Source of the DNA: Marisediminitalea lipolytica
GTDB taxonomy: Bacteria; Pseudomonadota; Gammaproteobacteria; Enterobacterales; Alteromonadaceae
Length of the DNA stretch: 64,000 bases
NCBI RefSeq assembly: GCF_001758465.1
Contig: NZ_MJIC01000014.1
Location: forward strand, 403,986 to 467,985
Reading direction: 5' to 3'
In this document: one piece after another, positions 53,840 to 63,209 of the stretch
Position numbering within the stretch: the stretch's first letter is position 1
How the letters are laid out: each line of letters begins with the position of its first letter
The notes under the pieces: model-generated
Seen by the model: only the letters and a program-made list of their open reading frames with translations
The model's database searches: none
What the model was told of the DNA's origin: nothing
Program-made: the position numbers and the translations under genes

Positions 53840-55819
53840 ATGAGTACACAGCCATCGCTTAGCGTTCAACAAAACCTCACCATTCGATTACTTCGGGTCT
53901 TACGCTATAACAAAGCCCGGATCGAACGGGCCATAGCATTATTACCTCCGGAACGTCGGCCGTTGTTTCACGCTATTCCTTTTTTGCTGCATGTTAATCA
54001 TCCCGAACTCCCCGGTTATATTGAGCCTGAAGCGGAGCTGTTCTTTGGGTTAAATAATTTTAGTTTTCGCGACGAAATAAAAACGGCGCTGACTCAGTGT
54101 TTTGCCAATCAACAAGCCCTGTTTGACGATCCCAAAGGCATCTGGCCACGCCAGAGAGCCATTGATGCGCTGGTTTTAATGGGCAGCATTGGCACCATTG
54201 CTCAGTCTGAAAAATCTGACTTTGATTATTGGGTATGCGTGGACGGCAATAAGTTATCAGCCGATTCGTTACGTTGTATGCAGGCAAAGCTTACCGCGGT
54301 GGAAGAATGGGCAATGCGTTGTCATGACATCGAAGTCCACTTTTTCTTATCCGACATAGAAAAAGTCCGCAAGAACGACTTTGGTGTTGCCGAGGGCGAA
54401 AGTGCCGGTTCGGCCCAGGCTGTGTTTTTAAAATCCGAATTTTACACCACCAATATCGTGGTAGCAGGCAAGGCCCCATTCTGGTGGTTAACACCTGATA
54501 CTACCACTGAGCAGCAATACTACGCGTTGTTAAATGCGCTGGAAGAGGGCGGCTCACCGGATCCCACCTGGTTTATGGATTTGGGCCATCTGGATAAACT
54601 GGATATTAAAGAGTTATTCGGGGCTGCCATCTGGCAGTTGGGCAAGGCAATCGATTCGCCATTTAAATCGGTGCTTAAAATGGCCAAGCTGGAAGTGTTT
54701 TTAGAAAACCTGGAACACGATCAGCCCCTGTGCAACCTCCTCAAAAAACGCGTGCACCATGGCGATGAAGCGCCCGGCAATGTGGCTAACATTGACCCTT
54801 ACGCGCTGATGTTTGATCAACTGGTCACCCATTATCAGGCTGCTAACGAGCCGGATATCGTGCTGTTGCTGCAACAATGTTTGTATATCAAATGTAATTG
54901 CCAGCTGAGTAAGCCGGTCTCCGATGCTGACATGACCTTTAAACGCCGCATTATTGCTGGACTGGTAAAGCAATGGGGCTGGTCACGCAGTCAAATACAG
55001 CATCTGGACAACTCGGCCAACTGGACGCTGACAGAACTGGTTCAGCTGAGTCGTAAAATCCACCGTTTTCTGATCCACTGCTACCGGCGCATGTCGGCCC
55101 GTTTGCAACTGGAAGAACAAGCCGTCAGCCGCGAAGATATTGGTGTGTTGGGGCGGCGGCTGGATACCTTTTATTCTAAAAAGCCACATAAACTCGACTT
55201 TTTGCGGATAGGCTTTGACGACAAGGTGACCTGCCCGGTGATAACTGTTAAACAACACCGGCGTAAAAATGGCACCGTGATTTGGGCTGCCTATAACGGT
55301 GATTTATTGGGGCAAAGTGGTAAGGAAGAGTCAAAAGCCCGCATTTATCACGCTGAGTCTCCCGTTCAGCTAATGCTGTGGTGCGTCTGCAACCGGGTTG
55401 CAGATTTGGAGACCACGATGTTACTGGACTACGATACTGAGCCGGTGACGGATGTGGATTTACATGCGCTGATTAAGCATTTCAGCGCGCAATTTCCACC
55501 GGTGCGGGTGAATGCCATTTCGCGGGAAGCACTGCTTAGCCCCATGAAAATCATGAAGTGCATGGTGGTGGTTAATTTTACCTCCAGCCGATTAAAGCCC
55601 ACGGTGGATGAGGTATTTATAGTGTATACCACGTCCTGGGGGGAAACCTACATCGTGCCTGGGATCGCTGCGCTCGATAAGCTTTGGATCGAGTTGCTAG
55701 ATGCTTATCCGCTGCCGCCGTTGTCGGTGTTTATTCCCGAAGGGTCACAACGAAAGCGGATTTATCAGGCATTCAGCGAGCAGGCCGAGCAGTCTTTTGA
55801 GTTGCTCAATTACTGGTAA
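53840..55819 (+). CDS. Class I adenylate cyclase-like protein
   Basis: A 659-residue protein. The nucleotidyltransferase-type active site GTIAQSEKSDFDYW (about 113-126) with the D-x-D pair matches class I adenylate cyclases (compare the SSIGQSCSSDLDIW region of CyaA). GKAPFWWLTP and DLGHLDKLDIKELFGAAIWQL continue the catalytic-domain signature. It is shorter than enterobacterial CyaA (about 850 residues), and the C-terminal regulatory part differs. It is likely to make cAMP, or to be a second, specialised paralogue. No signal peptide. Single-gene unit. Confidence 0.85.
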   Translation: MSTQPSLSVQQNLTIRLLRVLRYNKARIERAIALLPPERRPLFHAIPFLLHVNHPELPGYIEPEAELFFGLNNFSFRDEIKTALTQCFANQQALFDDPKGIWPRQRAIDALVLMGSIGTIAQSEKSDFDYWVCVDGNKLSADSLRCMQAKLTAVEEWAMRCHDIEVHFFLSDIEKVRKNDFGVAEGESAGSAQAVFLKSEFYTTNIVVAGKAPFWWLTPDTTTEQQYYALLNALEEGGSPDPTWFMDLGHLDKLDIKELFGAAIWQLGKAIDSPFKSVLKMAKLEVFLENLEHDQPLCNLLKKRVHHGDEAPGNVANIDPYALMFDQLVTHYQAANEPDIVLLLQQCLYIKCNCQLSKPVSDADMTFKRRIIAGLVKQWGWSRSQIQHLDNSANWTLTELVQLSRKIHRFLIHCYRRMSARLQLEEQAVSREDIGVLGRRLDTFYSKKPHKLDFLRIGFDDKVTCPVITVKQHRRKNGTVIWAAYNGDLLGQSGKEESKARIYHAESPVQLMLWCVCNRVADLETTMLLDYDTEPVTDVDLHALIKHFSAQFPPVRVNAISREALLSPMKIMKCMVVVNFTSSRLKPTVDEVFIVYTTSWGETYIVPGIAALDKLWIELLDAYPLPPLSVFIPEGSQRKRIYQAFSEQAEQSFELLNYW

Positions 55820-55827
55820 ATCCGGGT

Positions 55828-56242
55828 TTATTCAAACAGGTAATCAATTTTCAGTCCGATAGTCCTTGGCCGGGTATACCCTGTGGTGGCACTCAGGCCT
55901 AAAAATCCCGGGCTGACAAACACATTGCTTTTGCGTGATTCGTTTTCCAGGTTGGTGATAAAACCTGTCATCGACAGCCGGTTGTTGGCAAAGTGATAGG
56001 TTAGTGTGAAATCGGTCTGGGAATAAGCCACGCCCGAGTCTGAAATTGAGCTGGTGCCGTGTAGCCCTATCCCGCGATCTTCCAGTATGCTGCCGTTAAA
56101 GGCAGTAATCGCTATGGGCGTATCCTGAAATGAGGTTATTCTTTTGCTCAGTTGCCGGTTGCTGAGCTGTGGCGGCTATCGACAGGAAAAGCGGTAAACT
56201 CCCGAGGATAACGGTTAGTCGCGTGAAATAGTGTTTATGCAT
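55828..56242 (-). pseudogene. Remnant of a TonB-dependent receptor (frameshift and large internal deletion)
   Basis: Read on the minus strand: an ATG at 56242 opens a signal peptide (MHKHYFTRLTVILGSLPLFL, then AATAQQPATEQKNN) that soon stops at 56096. A shifted frame gives the start of a plug domain (SFQDTPIAITAFNGSILEDRGI) that jumps directly into the receptor C-terminus (QTDFTLTYHFANNRLSMTGFITN ... RPRTIGLKIDYLFE). More than 600 residues of plug and barrel are missing. The flanking 56243-56342 has no gene. Confidence 0.75.
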
Positions 56243-56342
56243 TAATACCGGTTCTCTACTGCATGACGCCCGCAGATGAGCGTCTGTTACAGTAGTTCTA
56301 GATGCATTCTTGCGCTTTAACCCTAAAACTTTCGAACGAAAA

Positions 56343-57230
56343 TTAATCGCTACTGCTGGCTGGGGCCTGGAGAGCGAATTGTTTTGGCCAGTCCCGGTAG
56401 TTAAATACCTGTCCTTCGTTGCGAATTCGGGCGATTTCGCTGAGATCCACTGTGGCGAAAACCCAGCCGGGCTCATCGCTTTCGCCCTGGGCCAGAATGC
56501 CATTAGCGGGAAAGCCGTAGTCAACCGGTGTATAAACACTGGCCCGGCCGGTATTGGCATCAACGGCGGGAGACCAGTCAGCATCTCCCACGGTGGGGGA
56601 TTGCACCACATAGCACTGGTTTTCCAGCGCCCTGGCCTGACAACCAATGCGGACGCGATGAAAACCTGCCTGGGTGTCGGTGCAACTGGGGACCAGCAGC
56701 AGGTCAGCGCCAGCGGCCACCTGTTGATTGGCAATCATGGGAAATTCCGAGTCGTAACAGATATGAATACCAATGCGCCCCAACGGCGTATCGATAACCT
56801 TAATCTGTTCTGCGGCGCTGATATGCCACTGTTCATTTTCGAAGCGGGTCATGATCAGTTTGTCCTGATAGCCTAACAATCCGTCGGGCCCAAACAGATT
56901 TGCCCGGTTGACAAAGCCACCCTGGGGCCGTGCCGTTGGGAATGAGCTGGCCAGAATCAAAACGTCGTAGCGGGCGGCAAGGCTGGCGTGTAAGGCCTGC
57001 CACTCAGGCAACAAAGACTGCATGGCGTGCAGCTGTTTATCAAGATCACTGTAAACCGCTTCGCCAAACAATGAGGCCAGTTCCATACTGCCATACTCCG
57101 GAAAAACCAGCAGTTTGGCCCCTTGTGCTGCAGCACTGCTTACCCAGCTGTCGAGTTTGTCGGCAAATTGCGCCCAATCAGTAAAAAAACTGATGTCATA
57201 CTGGGCGGTCGCCAGGGTAAATACGCTCAT
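56343..57230 (-). CDS. Carbon-nitrogen hydrolase (nitrilase superfamily)
   Basis: A 295-residue enzyme hydrolysing a non-peptide C-N bond (amidase- or nitrilase-type). The catalytic triad is visible: Glu in LLVFPEYGSMEL (about 45), Lys in YQDKLIMTRFE (about 127) and Cys in IGIHICYDSEFPM (about 161). No signal peptide. It starts 3 bp after the stop of the GNAT gene, so the two are translationally linked and probably handle the same amine or amide metabolite; the substrate is unknown. Confidence 0.92.
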   Translation of the reverse strand: MSVFTLATAQYDISFFTDWAQFADKLDSWVSSAAAQGAKLLVFPEYGSMELASLFGEAVYSDLDKQLHAMQSLLPEWQALHASLAARYDVLILASSFPTARPQGGFVNRANLFGPDGLLGYQDKLIMTRFENEQWHISAAEQIKVIDTPLGRIGIHICYDSEFPMIANQQVAAGADLLLVPSCTDTQAGFHRVRIGCQARALENQCYVVQSPTVGDADWSPAVDANTGRASVYTPVDYGFPANGILAQGESDEPGWVFATVDLSEIARIRNEGQVFNYRDWPKQFALQAPASSSD

Positions 57231-57233
57231 TGG

Positions 57234-57830
57234 TTAGTCCTGTTCAAGTGTTTTCATCCAGAAAGTCATGGGTTTAGCTGACTCGGTTGACTCGCCAATC
57301 TCTTTCCAGCTAAAAGTGGTGGTGATATCGGCACATTTGGCATAACCGCGGTGTTGCCAGAATGCATCCAGCGGCACATAGTCTGCCGGGCGTGCGGGGT
57401 GATTTTCAGGTCGTTGGACGGCGCAAAAACAGCAATGGGTAATGCCCGGTAAAGATTTAGCATGCGCCTCGCGGTGGTCGAAAAACGCGACCCCCGCGCC
57501 CTGACCACGGTAGTCAGGCAGGAGCACCGACTCGCCGCAATAAAATATTCGGGTTATGTCAAAACCGGCATCTGTAAAAGGTTGGATCACTTCCGGTGTT
57601 TCGCTGATCAAGGGAATACCCGTTGACGCGCCAACCACCTTATTGCCGTCAAAGGCCAGCACGATAACGCTGTTGGGGGCTTCAATATAGGTTTTCAGAT
57701 AGCGTGCTTCATAGCTTTTGTCGCCATCGTACAGATAGGGAAAGGCACGAAAAACTGTCATGCGTAGTTGGGCCAGTTCGTCAATGTACTGATGCAGCGC
57801 ACCGGACGACAATCGCTTAAAGGTCAGCAT
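57234..57830 (-). CDS. GNAT family N-acetyltransferase
   Basis: A 198-residue acyl-CoA-dependent N-acyltransferase fold. Acetyl-CoA binding region LLPDYRGQGAGVAFFDHRE (about 105-123, the R-G-x-G-x-A/G pattern). FRAFPYLYDGD near the N-terminus is typical of GNATs paired with carbon-nitrogen hydrolases. The nitrilase gene follows within 3 bp and a SnoaL-like gene precedes by 18 bp, forming a three-gene operon. The substrate is unknown. Confidence 0.85.
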   Translation of the reverse strand: MLTFKRLSSGALHQYIDELAQLRMTVFRAFPYLYDGDKSYEARYLKTYIEAPNSVIVLAFDGNKVVGASTGIPLISETPEVIQPFTDAGFDITRIFYCGESVLLPDYRGQGAGVAFFDHREAHAKSLPGITHCCFCAVQRPENHPARPADYVPLDAFWQHRGYAKCADITTTFSWKEIGESTESAKPMTFWMKTLEQD

Positions 57831-57848
57831 AGGCTATCTGTTCCGAAG

Positions 57849-58256
57849 TTAAGCTGAAACCTGGGCTATCCAGTCTTCAAGATTGTAATAATTGGTCACG
57901 CGGGCTACCTTGCCGTCTTTAATATCAAAAAACGCACCGGCAGGAAGCTTGTAAGTTTGCCCCTTTGCTTCTGGTAAGCCGTCATCGGTTTTCAGGTATT
58001 CGCCAAGTACAGTAAACTCTACCGCTGCACGGTCACCACGTGGATTGGACATCACCTGAATATCTACAATGGTTTCCTTATAATTGTTGTTCATGCGCAC
58101 CATAAACGCGGCAAAGGCGTCTTTACCTGTTTCGCGGGCACCCTGATTAATATCGTGGATAACATCATCGCTTAACAATGACAAAAAAGTATCCATATCC
58201 TGGGCGTTAAATGCTGCGTAGTAATCCTGCAATAATGCTACCGTTGCCTGACTCAT
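57849..58256 (-). CDS. SnoaL-like / NTF2-fold protein
   Basis: 135 residues from the ATG at 58256, which follows ACAGGAAACAAA; a longer in-frame start at 58355 lacks a site. Single NTF2-like domain: LQDYYAAFNAQDMDTFLSLL, DDVIHDINQGARETGKDAF and a C-terminal KVARVTNYYNLEDW. Such domains bind small molecules or act as isomerases or hydrolases; no catalytic claim is possible. First gene of the operon with GNAT and nitrilase genes. Confidence 0.85.
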   Translation of the reverse strand: MSQATVALLQDYYAAFNAQDMDTFLSLLSDDVIHDINQGARETGKDAFAAFMVRMNNNYKETIVDIQVMSNPRGDRAAVEFTVLGEYLKTDDGLPEAKGQTYKLPAGAFFDIKDGKVARVTNYYNLEDWIAQVSA

Positions 58257-58375
58257 TTTGTTTCCTGTAATCATCAAAAAACGCATCATAATGTGCCGTG
58301 CGTCGAGAATAAATAGTCGTGTTGGAATTGCTATTTTTATGGCGCTTTCTGACATCTTTAGTCAGTGATAGCAAC

Positions 58376-58486
58376 AACGCGCCAGCTTAACTTAAAAGGT
58401 TGGCGCGTTAACGGATTACCTACTATAAAAAAGAGGTTGCCTTGGCGGAACATCCCCCGGGAAAATTAGGGATATGCTTTTTCGCC
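58376..58486 (+). other. Hairpins upstream of CHASE kinase gene
   Basis: AACGCGCCA...TGGCGCGTT (58376-58409) may terminate transcripts entering the region. A second structure (GGCG...CATCCC...GGGATATG...CGCC, 58444-58486) lies in the leader. No known riboswitch consensus was recognised. The rest of 58257-58580 has no gene. Confidence 0.4.
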
Positions 58487-58580
58487 CGTCTTGAGCTACC
58501 GTTACTCGTCGTAATGCGATAAGGTCTTATACCTTTGATTTTCAACGGTTAGAAGCCATAAATTGGTTGAGTTTAGAGCG

Positions 58581-61283
58581 ATGTCGGCTACCACAGTAAA
58601 ACGCACACCTGTCCACCAAAGTATTATTAAGTCTGTTTGGCTGCCGCTGTTGGTGATAGTTGCCGGGTATTTTTATGCCCTTAACACCGATGAGCGTTTC
58701 CTGGCTGAACAGCAACAATTGGTAGACGATAATCTGAGTCGCCGTTTACAGCAAATTACCGAGGCAGTAAACGAAAGGGTATCACTGTACGCTTATGGCC
58801 TGGGCAGTTTGAAAGCATCAATCTCGGCGATGGGCGTTGAAAACCTGCGCTACAGCTATGTTAACGATTACGCGCAAAGCCAGAATTATAGCCAACAATA
58901 TCCCGGGGCCCGGGGATTCGGGTTTATTCGCAAGGTGCCGCCGCAAAATCTGGATGCCTTTCTGGCGATGGTCCGCAACGACAGGCCGGATAAACAGTTT
59001 GAGTTACGTACTCTGACGCCCCACCAGAATAGCCATTTTATTATCCAGTATATTATGCCTGAACAGGCAAACTTGCAGGCCATCGGGCTGGATATTGGCT
59101 CGGAAACCATGCGACGGAACTCTGCAGAGCAAGCTGCCAGAACGAATTCTACTCAGTTAACTGCCCCCATTACGTTGGTGCAGGCCAATCAAAAAGCCTC
59201 CCAGGGTTTTTTAATATTGCAGCCGGTTTTTCCCAGCCTGGTTATTCCGTCAGACCCTGTTCAGCGAATGGCGGCGGTTGCTGGCTGGAGTTATGCGCCG
59301 TTATTAATTGACGAAGTGCTTACCTCCGTGAGTGGTTTGCGTGAAGACGTGAAACTCTCGATTGAGGACGTAACCAATGGTGAGCCAGAACTGATTTTTG
59401 GTGGTGAAGCGCCAGCCGAGTTGAATGACTTTAACAGCACTACTGAATTGACTCTGTTTGGTCGTATCTGGCGTTTAAGATTAACGCCCAATCAGCCTTT
59501 TATTGATGCCTTGCGGCTACCTTCGAAAAATCAGGCGTTTAATACTGCTATGTCGGTAACCACCAGTTTAGCGCTGGTTATTTTTAGTTTGCAGATTGTG
59601 TTTCGCCGTCGCGCCGACGCCAAGAATTACGAACGTGAATTAGCCATTGCCAATCAACGGGCACTGGAATTAAACAATGAAAAACTGGAGCAGGAAGTCG
59701 CGGCGCGTACCGATGAAATTAACCAGGCCAACATTTTACAACGGCGAATTCTCGAAAGTGCCGGTTATGCCCTGATAGCAACTGACGAAACCGGCATCAT
59801 TACCGCTTTTAACCCGGCGGCAGAGCGCCTGATTGGTTACAGCGCGGCAGAAATGGTAGGTAAACAGACCCCTGAGGTTTTTCATCTTCGAGAAGAAATG
59901 GTGGAACGGGCTAAAGCCCTGAGTGAAGAGCTCGGGCGCGAGATAAAGCCGGGATTTGATGTTTTTATTGAAAAGCTGAAAGATGGCAAAACCGCCAGTC
60001 ATAACTGGACCTATGTGCGTAAAGACTCTCAGCAAGTGCCGGTGCGATTAAGTGCCACCAGTTTGTTTGATGAAAATGGCAAAGTGTTTGGTTTTCTCGG
60101 TATCGCATACGACCTGACGCTCCAGCTACAACGGGAAAAAGAGTTGCATGAGGCCAGGCTACAAGCTGAAAAAGCCAACGAAGCTAAATCGAGTTTTCTG
60201 GCTAATATGAGTCATGAAATCAGAACGCCGTTAAACGGCATTTATGGTGCTTTACAGCTGTTACAAAAGCCGCATGATTTTGCCGAGCGCCAAAGCCTGT
60301 TGGACAACGCCATTCGCTCTACCCGTAACTTAAGCCGGATTATTAATGACATACTGGATTTTTCGAAAATAGAAGCCGGTAAAGTGAGTATTGAACAGTA
60401 TCCCTTTAGTCTTGGGGCAATGCTGGATGGCGTGAACAGTGACTTGTTGATCTTACTAGGCGATAAACCGGTTGAGCTGATTATCGAAAATAGCCTTACC
60501 CATGACCAGTGGATTGGCGATGCCGTACGTATTCGCCAGGTGTTACTTAATATTGGCGCCAATGCCATAAAGTTTACCGAGCGCGGTAAAGTCTGTATCA
60601 CCGTGCGCGAGAGCAGCCAAGAACGGCTGATCTTTAGTATTACTGATACCGGAGCAGGGATGAGTGAGGATGCATTAACGCGTTTGTTTGACCGCTTTGA
60701 GCAGGCCGATTCATCCACCACCCGTAAACACGGCGGTACCGGCCTTGGTATGTCCATTACGCAATCGCTTATCCACCTGATGGGGGGCGAAATCCGGGTG
60801 GCGAGTACCACCGGTGAAGGTACCAAATTTGTGGTGACCTTACCTATGCAGCCAGCCGAAGAGACCGAGATGCCAGAAGAAACAACGGTGGTGGTAACTG
60901 AGCTGGACTTGTCTGGCGAAACCATACTGGTTGCCGAAGATAATGATATTAACAGGGCTGTCATTGCTGCAATGCTCGCCGAGACCAAAGCCGCGGTATA
61001 TTTTGCTGTTAATGGCCAGGAAGCCGTGGAGTTTGTAGAGAAAAAGCGTCCTGATATCGTGCTGATGGATATCCAGATGCCGGTAATGGATGGTGTTGAG
61101 GCATGTCAGCAGATAAAGGCAATGGATGCCTCGTTACCCGTTATTGCGGTAACGGCTAATGCCATGGGGCATGACATTTCACGTTATCTGGAAGTGGGTT
61201 TTGATTCGTATTTGTCAAAGCCGGTTGATCTTAAGGAATTAATCAATGTGCTGGCTCAGTACAGTAAGCCAGAAACCGCCTGA
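58581..61283 (+). CDS. CHASE-PAS hybrid sensor histidine kinase
   Basis: About 900 residues from the ATG at 58581 (a TTG at 58563 is also in frame). Order: membrane helix (about 17-35), periplasmic CHASE domain (about 55-290, with GARGFGFIRKVP), second helix (about 315-338), short coiled coil, PAS (about 385-500), HisKA with [16 protein letters not shown] (phospho-His about 528), HATPase with NIGANAIKF, DTGAGM and GGTGLGMSI, and a receiver (VAEDNDINRAV, DIVLMDIQMPVMDG, SKPVDL). Senses a periplasmic signal; the partner is not adjacent. The stop codon lies inside a perfect palindrome (61270-61294). Confidence 0.94.
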   Translation: MSATTVKRTPVHQSIIKSVWLPLLVIVAGYFYALNTDERFLAEQQQLVDDNLSRRLQQITEAVNERVSLYAYGLGSLKASISAMGVENLRYSYVNDYAQSQNYSQQYPGARGFGFIRKVPPQNLDAFLAMVRNDRPDKQFELRTLTPHQNSHFIIQYIMPEQANLQAIGLDIGSETMRRNSAEQAARTNSTQLTAPITLVQANQKASQGFLILQPVFPSLVIPSDPVQRMAAVAGWSYAPLLIDEVLTSVSGLREDVKLSIEDVTNGEPELIFGGEAPAELNDFNSTTELTLFGRIWRLRLTPNQPFIDALRLPSKNQAFNTAMSVTTSLALVIFSLQIVFRRRADAKNYERELAIANQRALELNNEKLEQEVAARTDEINQANILQRRILESAGYALIATDETGIITAFNPAAERLIGYSAAEMVGKQTPEVFHLREEMVERAKALSEELGREIKPGFDVFIEKLKDGKTASHNWTYVRKDSQQVPVRLSATSLFDENGKVFGFLGIAYDLTLQLQREKELHEARLQAEKANEAKSSFLANMSHEIRTPLNGIYGALQLLQKPHDFAERQSLLDNAIRSTRNLSRIINDILDFSKIEAGKVSIEQYPFSLGAMLDGVNSDLLILLGDKPVELIIENSLTHDQWIGDAVRIRQVLLNIGANAIKFTERGKVCITVRESSQERLIFSITDTGAGMSEDALTRLFDRFEQADSSTTRKHGGTGLGMSITQSLIHLMGGEIRVASTTGEGTKFVVTLPMQPAEETEMPEETTVVVTELDLSGETILVAEDNDINRAVIAAMLAETKAAVYFAVNGQEAVEFVEKKRPDIVLMDIQMPVMDGVEACQQIKAMDASLPVIAVTANAMGHDISRYLEVGFDSYLSKPVDLKELINVLAQYSKPETA

Positions 61284-61294
61284 GGCGGTTTCTG
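61270..61294 (+). other. Palindrome spanning the stop codon of the CHASE kinase gene
   Basis: CAGAAACCGCC-TGA-GGCGGTTTCTG is an 11-bp perfect stem whose 3-base loop is the stop codon. No T-run follows. Confidence 0.6.
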
Positions 61295-61333
61295 AGCAAC
61301 ACCGTTATTTGGGTGCTAACGACATGACTATGA

Positions 61334-62311
61334 TTACTCGAAAGTGAGCGTGGTTTGCTCGGTTGCTGTGATGTCAGTTTCTACTACCGCCTGAAAGCTG
61401 AATACGTCTGCATTTTCATCACTTTCCGGCTCATCATTCAGGGCCAGACAGCTAAAGCCTACGGTGTAACCGCCAGCAGGAAGGTAACCGGCCACAAATT
61501 CGTATGACTGGGTATCATCATTGTAGTTAACGTTAGCGATGGTGTAGGGCGAAATTTCATCTGTGTTGGCCGGGTTGTCAGCATCATCACCAAGCAGGTC
61601 CGGGTCCAGAGAAGTCCCCTCGTATATATACACAGCGTTGCCTGAGTCCATATCAATTTTACCACTGCATGCTGTATCCGTTATCAGTTCGGGTGAAACG
61701 GTGCCGAGCAACGTGCCCACCGAATCGTTGGCCACCAGGCGTACGCCGCGAGGTTTCAGGAATATTGTATTGGGCTGGCCCACCGGGTCGACCAGACTCT
61801 TACGCAGATCAAATTCTACGGTGTAGGCGGCTTCTACGCCAGGCAGAGCCTCAATACCGTCCAGTTTTAATTCATTACTGGGTACCTTTAGGTCGAAAGT
61901 GCCGCTATCCATCTCGATATATGAGTCATCTGTGACCTCTAACCGTAACTGGGTGTACGTGCCTGATGGGATGTCGGTGGCATCGACAATAGTAACAAAC
62001 GCCTCGCCCTGATAGTTGAGCAGATCGATTGCCTGGGGATCGTTGTTCTCATCGCGAACATCAAAGGTTATAGGGCCATCCGGGCCGATTAGTTCTACCG
62101 TATTAAAATACACCACTACGGCATTCGCTTCGTCTACCGGGGCATCTGAAATGGCCAGACTAAATGACGAGCTACTCGGGGTTGGTGTGGGTGTGCTGTT
62201 ACTGCTGCTGCCTCCGCCACAGGCAAAAAGCGAGGCAGACAATCCTGCGATCGCTGCAATTTTAAAAGCGGTATTTGTAGCACTGATGCGCTCATTTAAA
62301 GGGTGTTGCAT
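61334..62311 (-). CDS. DUF4382 domain lipoprotein
   Basis: A 325-residue lipoprotein with lipobox SLFAC (cysteine about residue 31), followed by a low-complexity GGGSSSNSTPTPTPSSSS linker. The DUF4382 domain starts FSLAISDAPVDEANAVVVYF and spans about 52-195, and a second beta-rich region follows. Asp after +1 of the mature protein is absent (Gly-Gly), so outer-membrane sorting is expected. Role unknown. It is convergent with the CHASE kinase gene. Confidence 0.85.
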   Translation of the reverse strand: MQHPLNERISATNTAFKIAAIAGLSASLFACGGGSSSNSTPTPTPSSSSFSLAISDAPVDEANAVVVYFNTVELIGPDGPITFDVRDENNDPQAIDLLNYQGEAFVTIVDATDIPSGTYTQLRLEVTDDSYIEMDSGTFDLKVPSNELKLDGIEALPGVEAAYTVEFDLRKSLVDPVGQPNTIFLKPRGVRLVANDSVGTLLGTVSPELITDTACSGKIDMDSGNAVYIYEGTSLDPDLLGDDADNPANTDEISPYTIANVNYNDDTQSYEFVAGYLPAGGYTVGFSCLALNDEPESDENADVFSFQAVVETDITATEQTTLTFE

Positions 62312-62672
62312 TGCCGACTCCTTAATACTGACACGGTAAATCGCGCCCTGTAATGATTAGTTCAAAGTATAGTGCAAATATCAGTAATCAAAGTGTGTGC
62401 CAGATGATGATTGGGTATTTTTATCAATGCCTTACTATGTTTTATTACACTTAATCTATGATGTGGCGTCGGTAAATGTTGCAAATTTGCTACAATTATT
62501 ACTCACTTCATAAGCAAACACTTTTAGGCAAGTAACTGGCAGCATTGTGCATTTAAGCACTTGCTTGCCGCCCTTATTATAAATTTACCGAGTCAGGTCA
62601 AAGTCTTTGTCGCTCTTATCACTACACTGTCGACATTGCTTAAGAAGCCAGACATTTACCAAGGAGTAATGT
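62312..62672. other. Intergenic region without a recognisable gene
   Basis: 361 bases between divergent DUF4382 and cupin genes. A/T-rich, with no clear ORF, repeat or strong hairpin. The cupin ribosome binding site AAGGAG lies at its right end (about 62660-62665). Confidence 0.6.
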
Positions 62673-63116
62673 ATGAGCGAAGATGTAAAAGCTAACGACG
62701 ATATGAAAATTCAACGCGCTGAAGCGCAGGAGCCAATTAAAGGTCCGGCACAATGCTTCACCGGCGATGTGTATATTAGCAATTTGTTTAATGCGCCGGA
62801 GCCTGCCCGTGTGGGTGCCGCCATTGTTAACTTTGAGCCGGGTGCCCGCACCAATTGGCACACTCATCCACTGGGTCAGACCCTGGTAGTGACCAAAGGG
62901 GTTGGCTGGACACAGTGTGAAGGCGGTAAGAAAACCGAGATCCGCCCTGGTGATATTATCTGGTGCAACTGCGGTCGTCGTCACTGGCATGGTGCTACCA
63001 GCACTGAAGCTATGCAGCACGTAGCCGTTCAGGAAGCGCTCGATGGTAACGCGGTAGACTGGCAGGAGCCGGTTACCGATGAGATTTATCTGGCAGAAGA
63101 AGTCGTTAAGGACTAA
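62673..63116 (+). CDS. Cupin domain protein
   Basis: A 147-residue single-domain cupin with a strong AAGGAG ribosome binding site. Metal ligands fit GARTNWHTHPLGQTLVV (two His and possibly Gln/Glu) and the second motif CNCGRRHWHGATSTEAM (His). Similar small cupins include mandelonitrile lyase-like and carboxymuconolactone-associated proteins. The Tat-exported alcohol dehydrogenase gene follows 93 bp later, across a terminator-like hairpin. Confidence 0.88.
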   Translation: MSEDVKANDDMKIQRAEAQEPIKGPAQCFTGDVYISNLFNAPEPARVGAAIVNFEPGARTNWHTHPLGQTLVVTKGVGWTQCEGGKKTEIRPGDIIWCNCGRRHWHGATSTEAMQHVAVQEALDGNAVDWQEPVTDEIYLAEEVVKD

Positions 63117-63134
63117 GTCGCCGCCTGTCTTAAA

Positions 63135-63168
63135 CAGAGCCCCTTCAGCGGGCTCTGTCTGTTTTATT
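63135..63168 (+). terminator. Intrinsic terminator after cupin gene
   Basis: CAGAGCC-CCTTCAGCG-GGCTCTG followed by TCTGTTTTATT. Confidence 0.7.
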
Positions 63169-63209
63169 CTTAATCTGTTTTTTTGTTATTCATTTAGCAG
63201 GGGTTTCCT

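Noticed and set aside
56096..56734. 212-residue minus-strand frame
   Set aside because: Mostly overlaps the nitrilase gene in another frame; only its last 48 codons, from the ATG at 56242, matter as the start of the TonB-receptor remnant.
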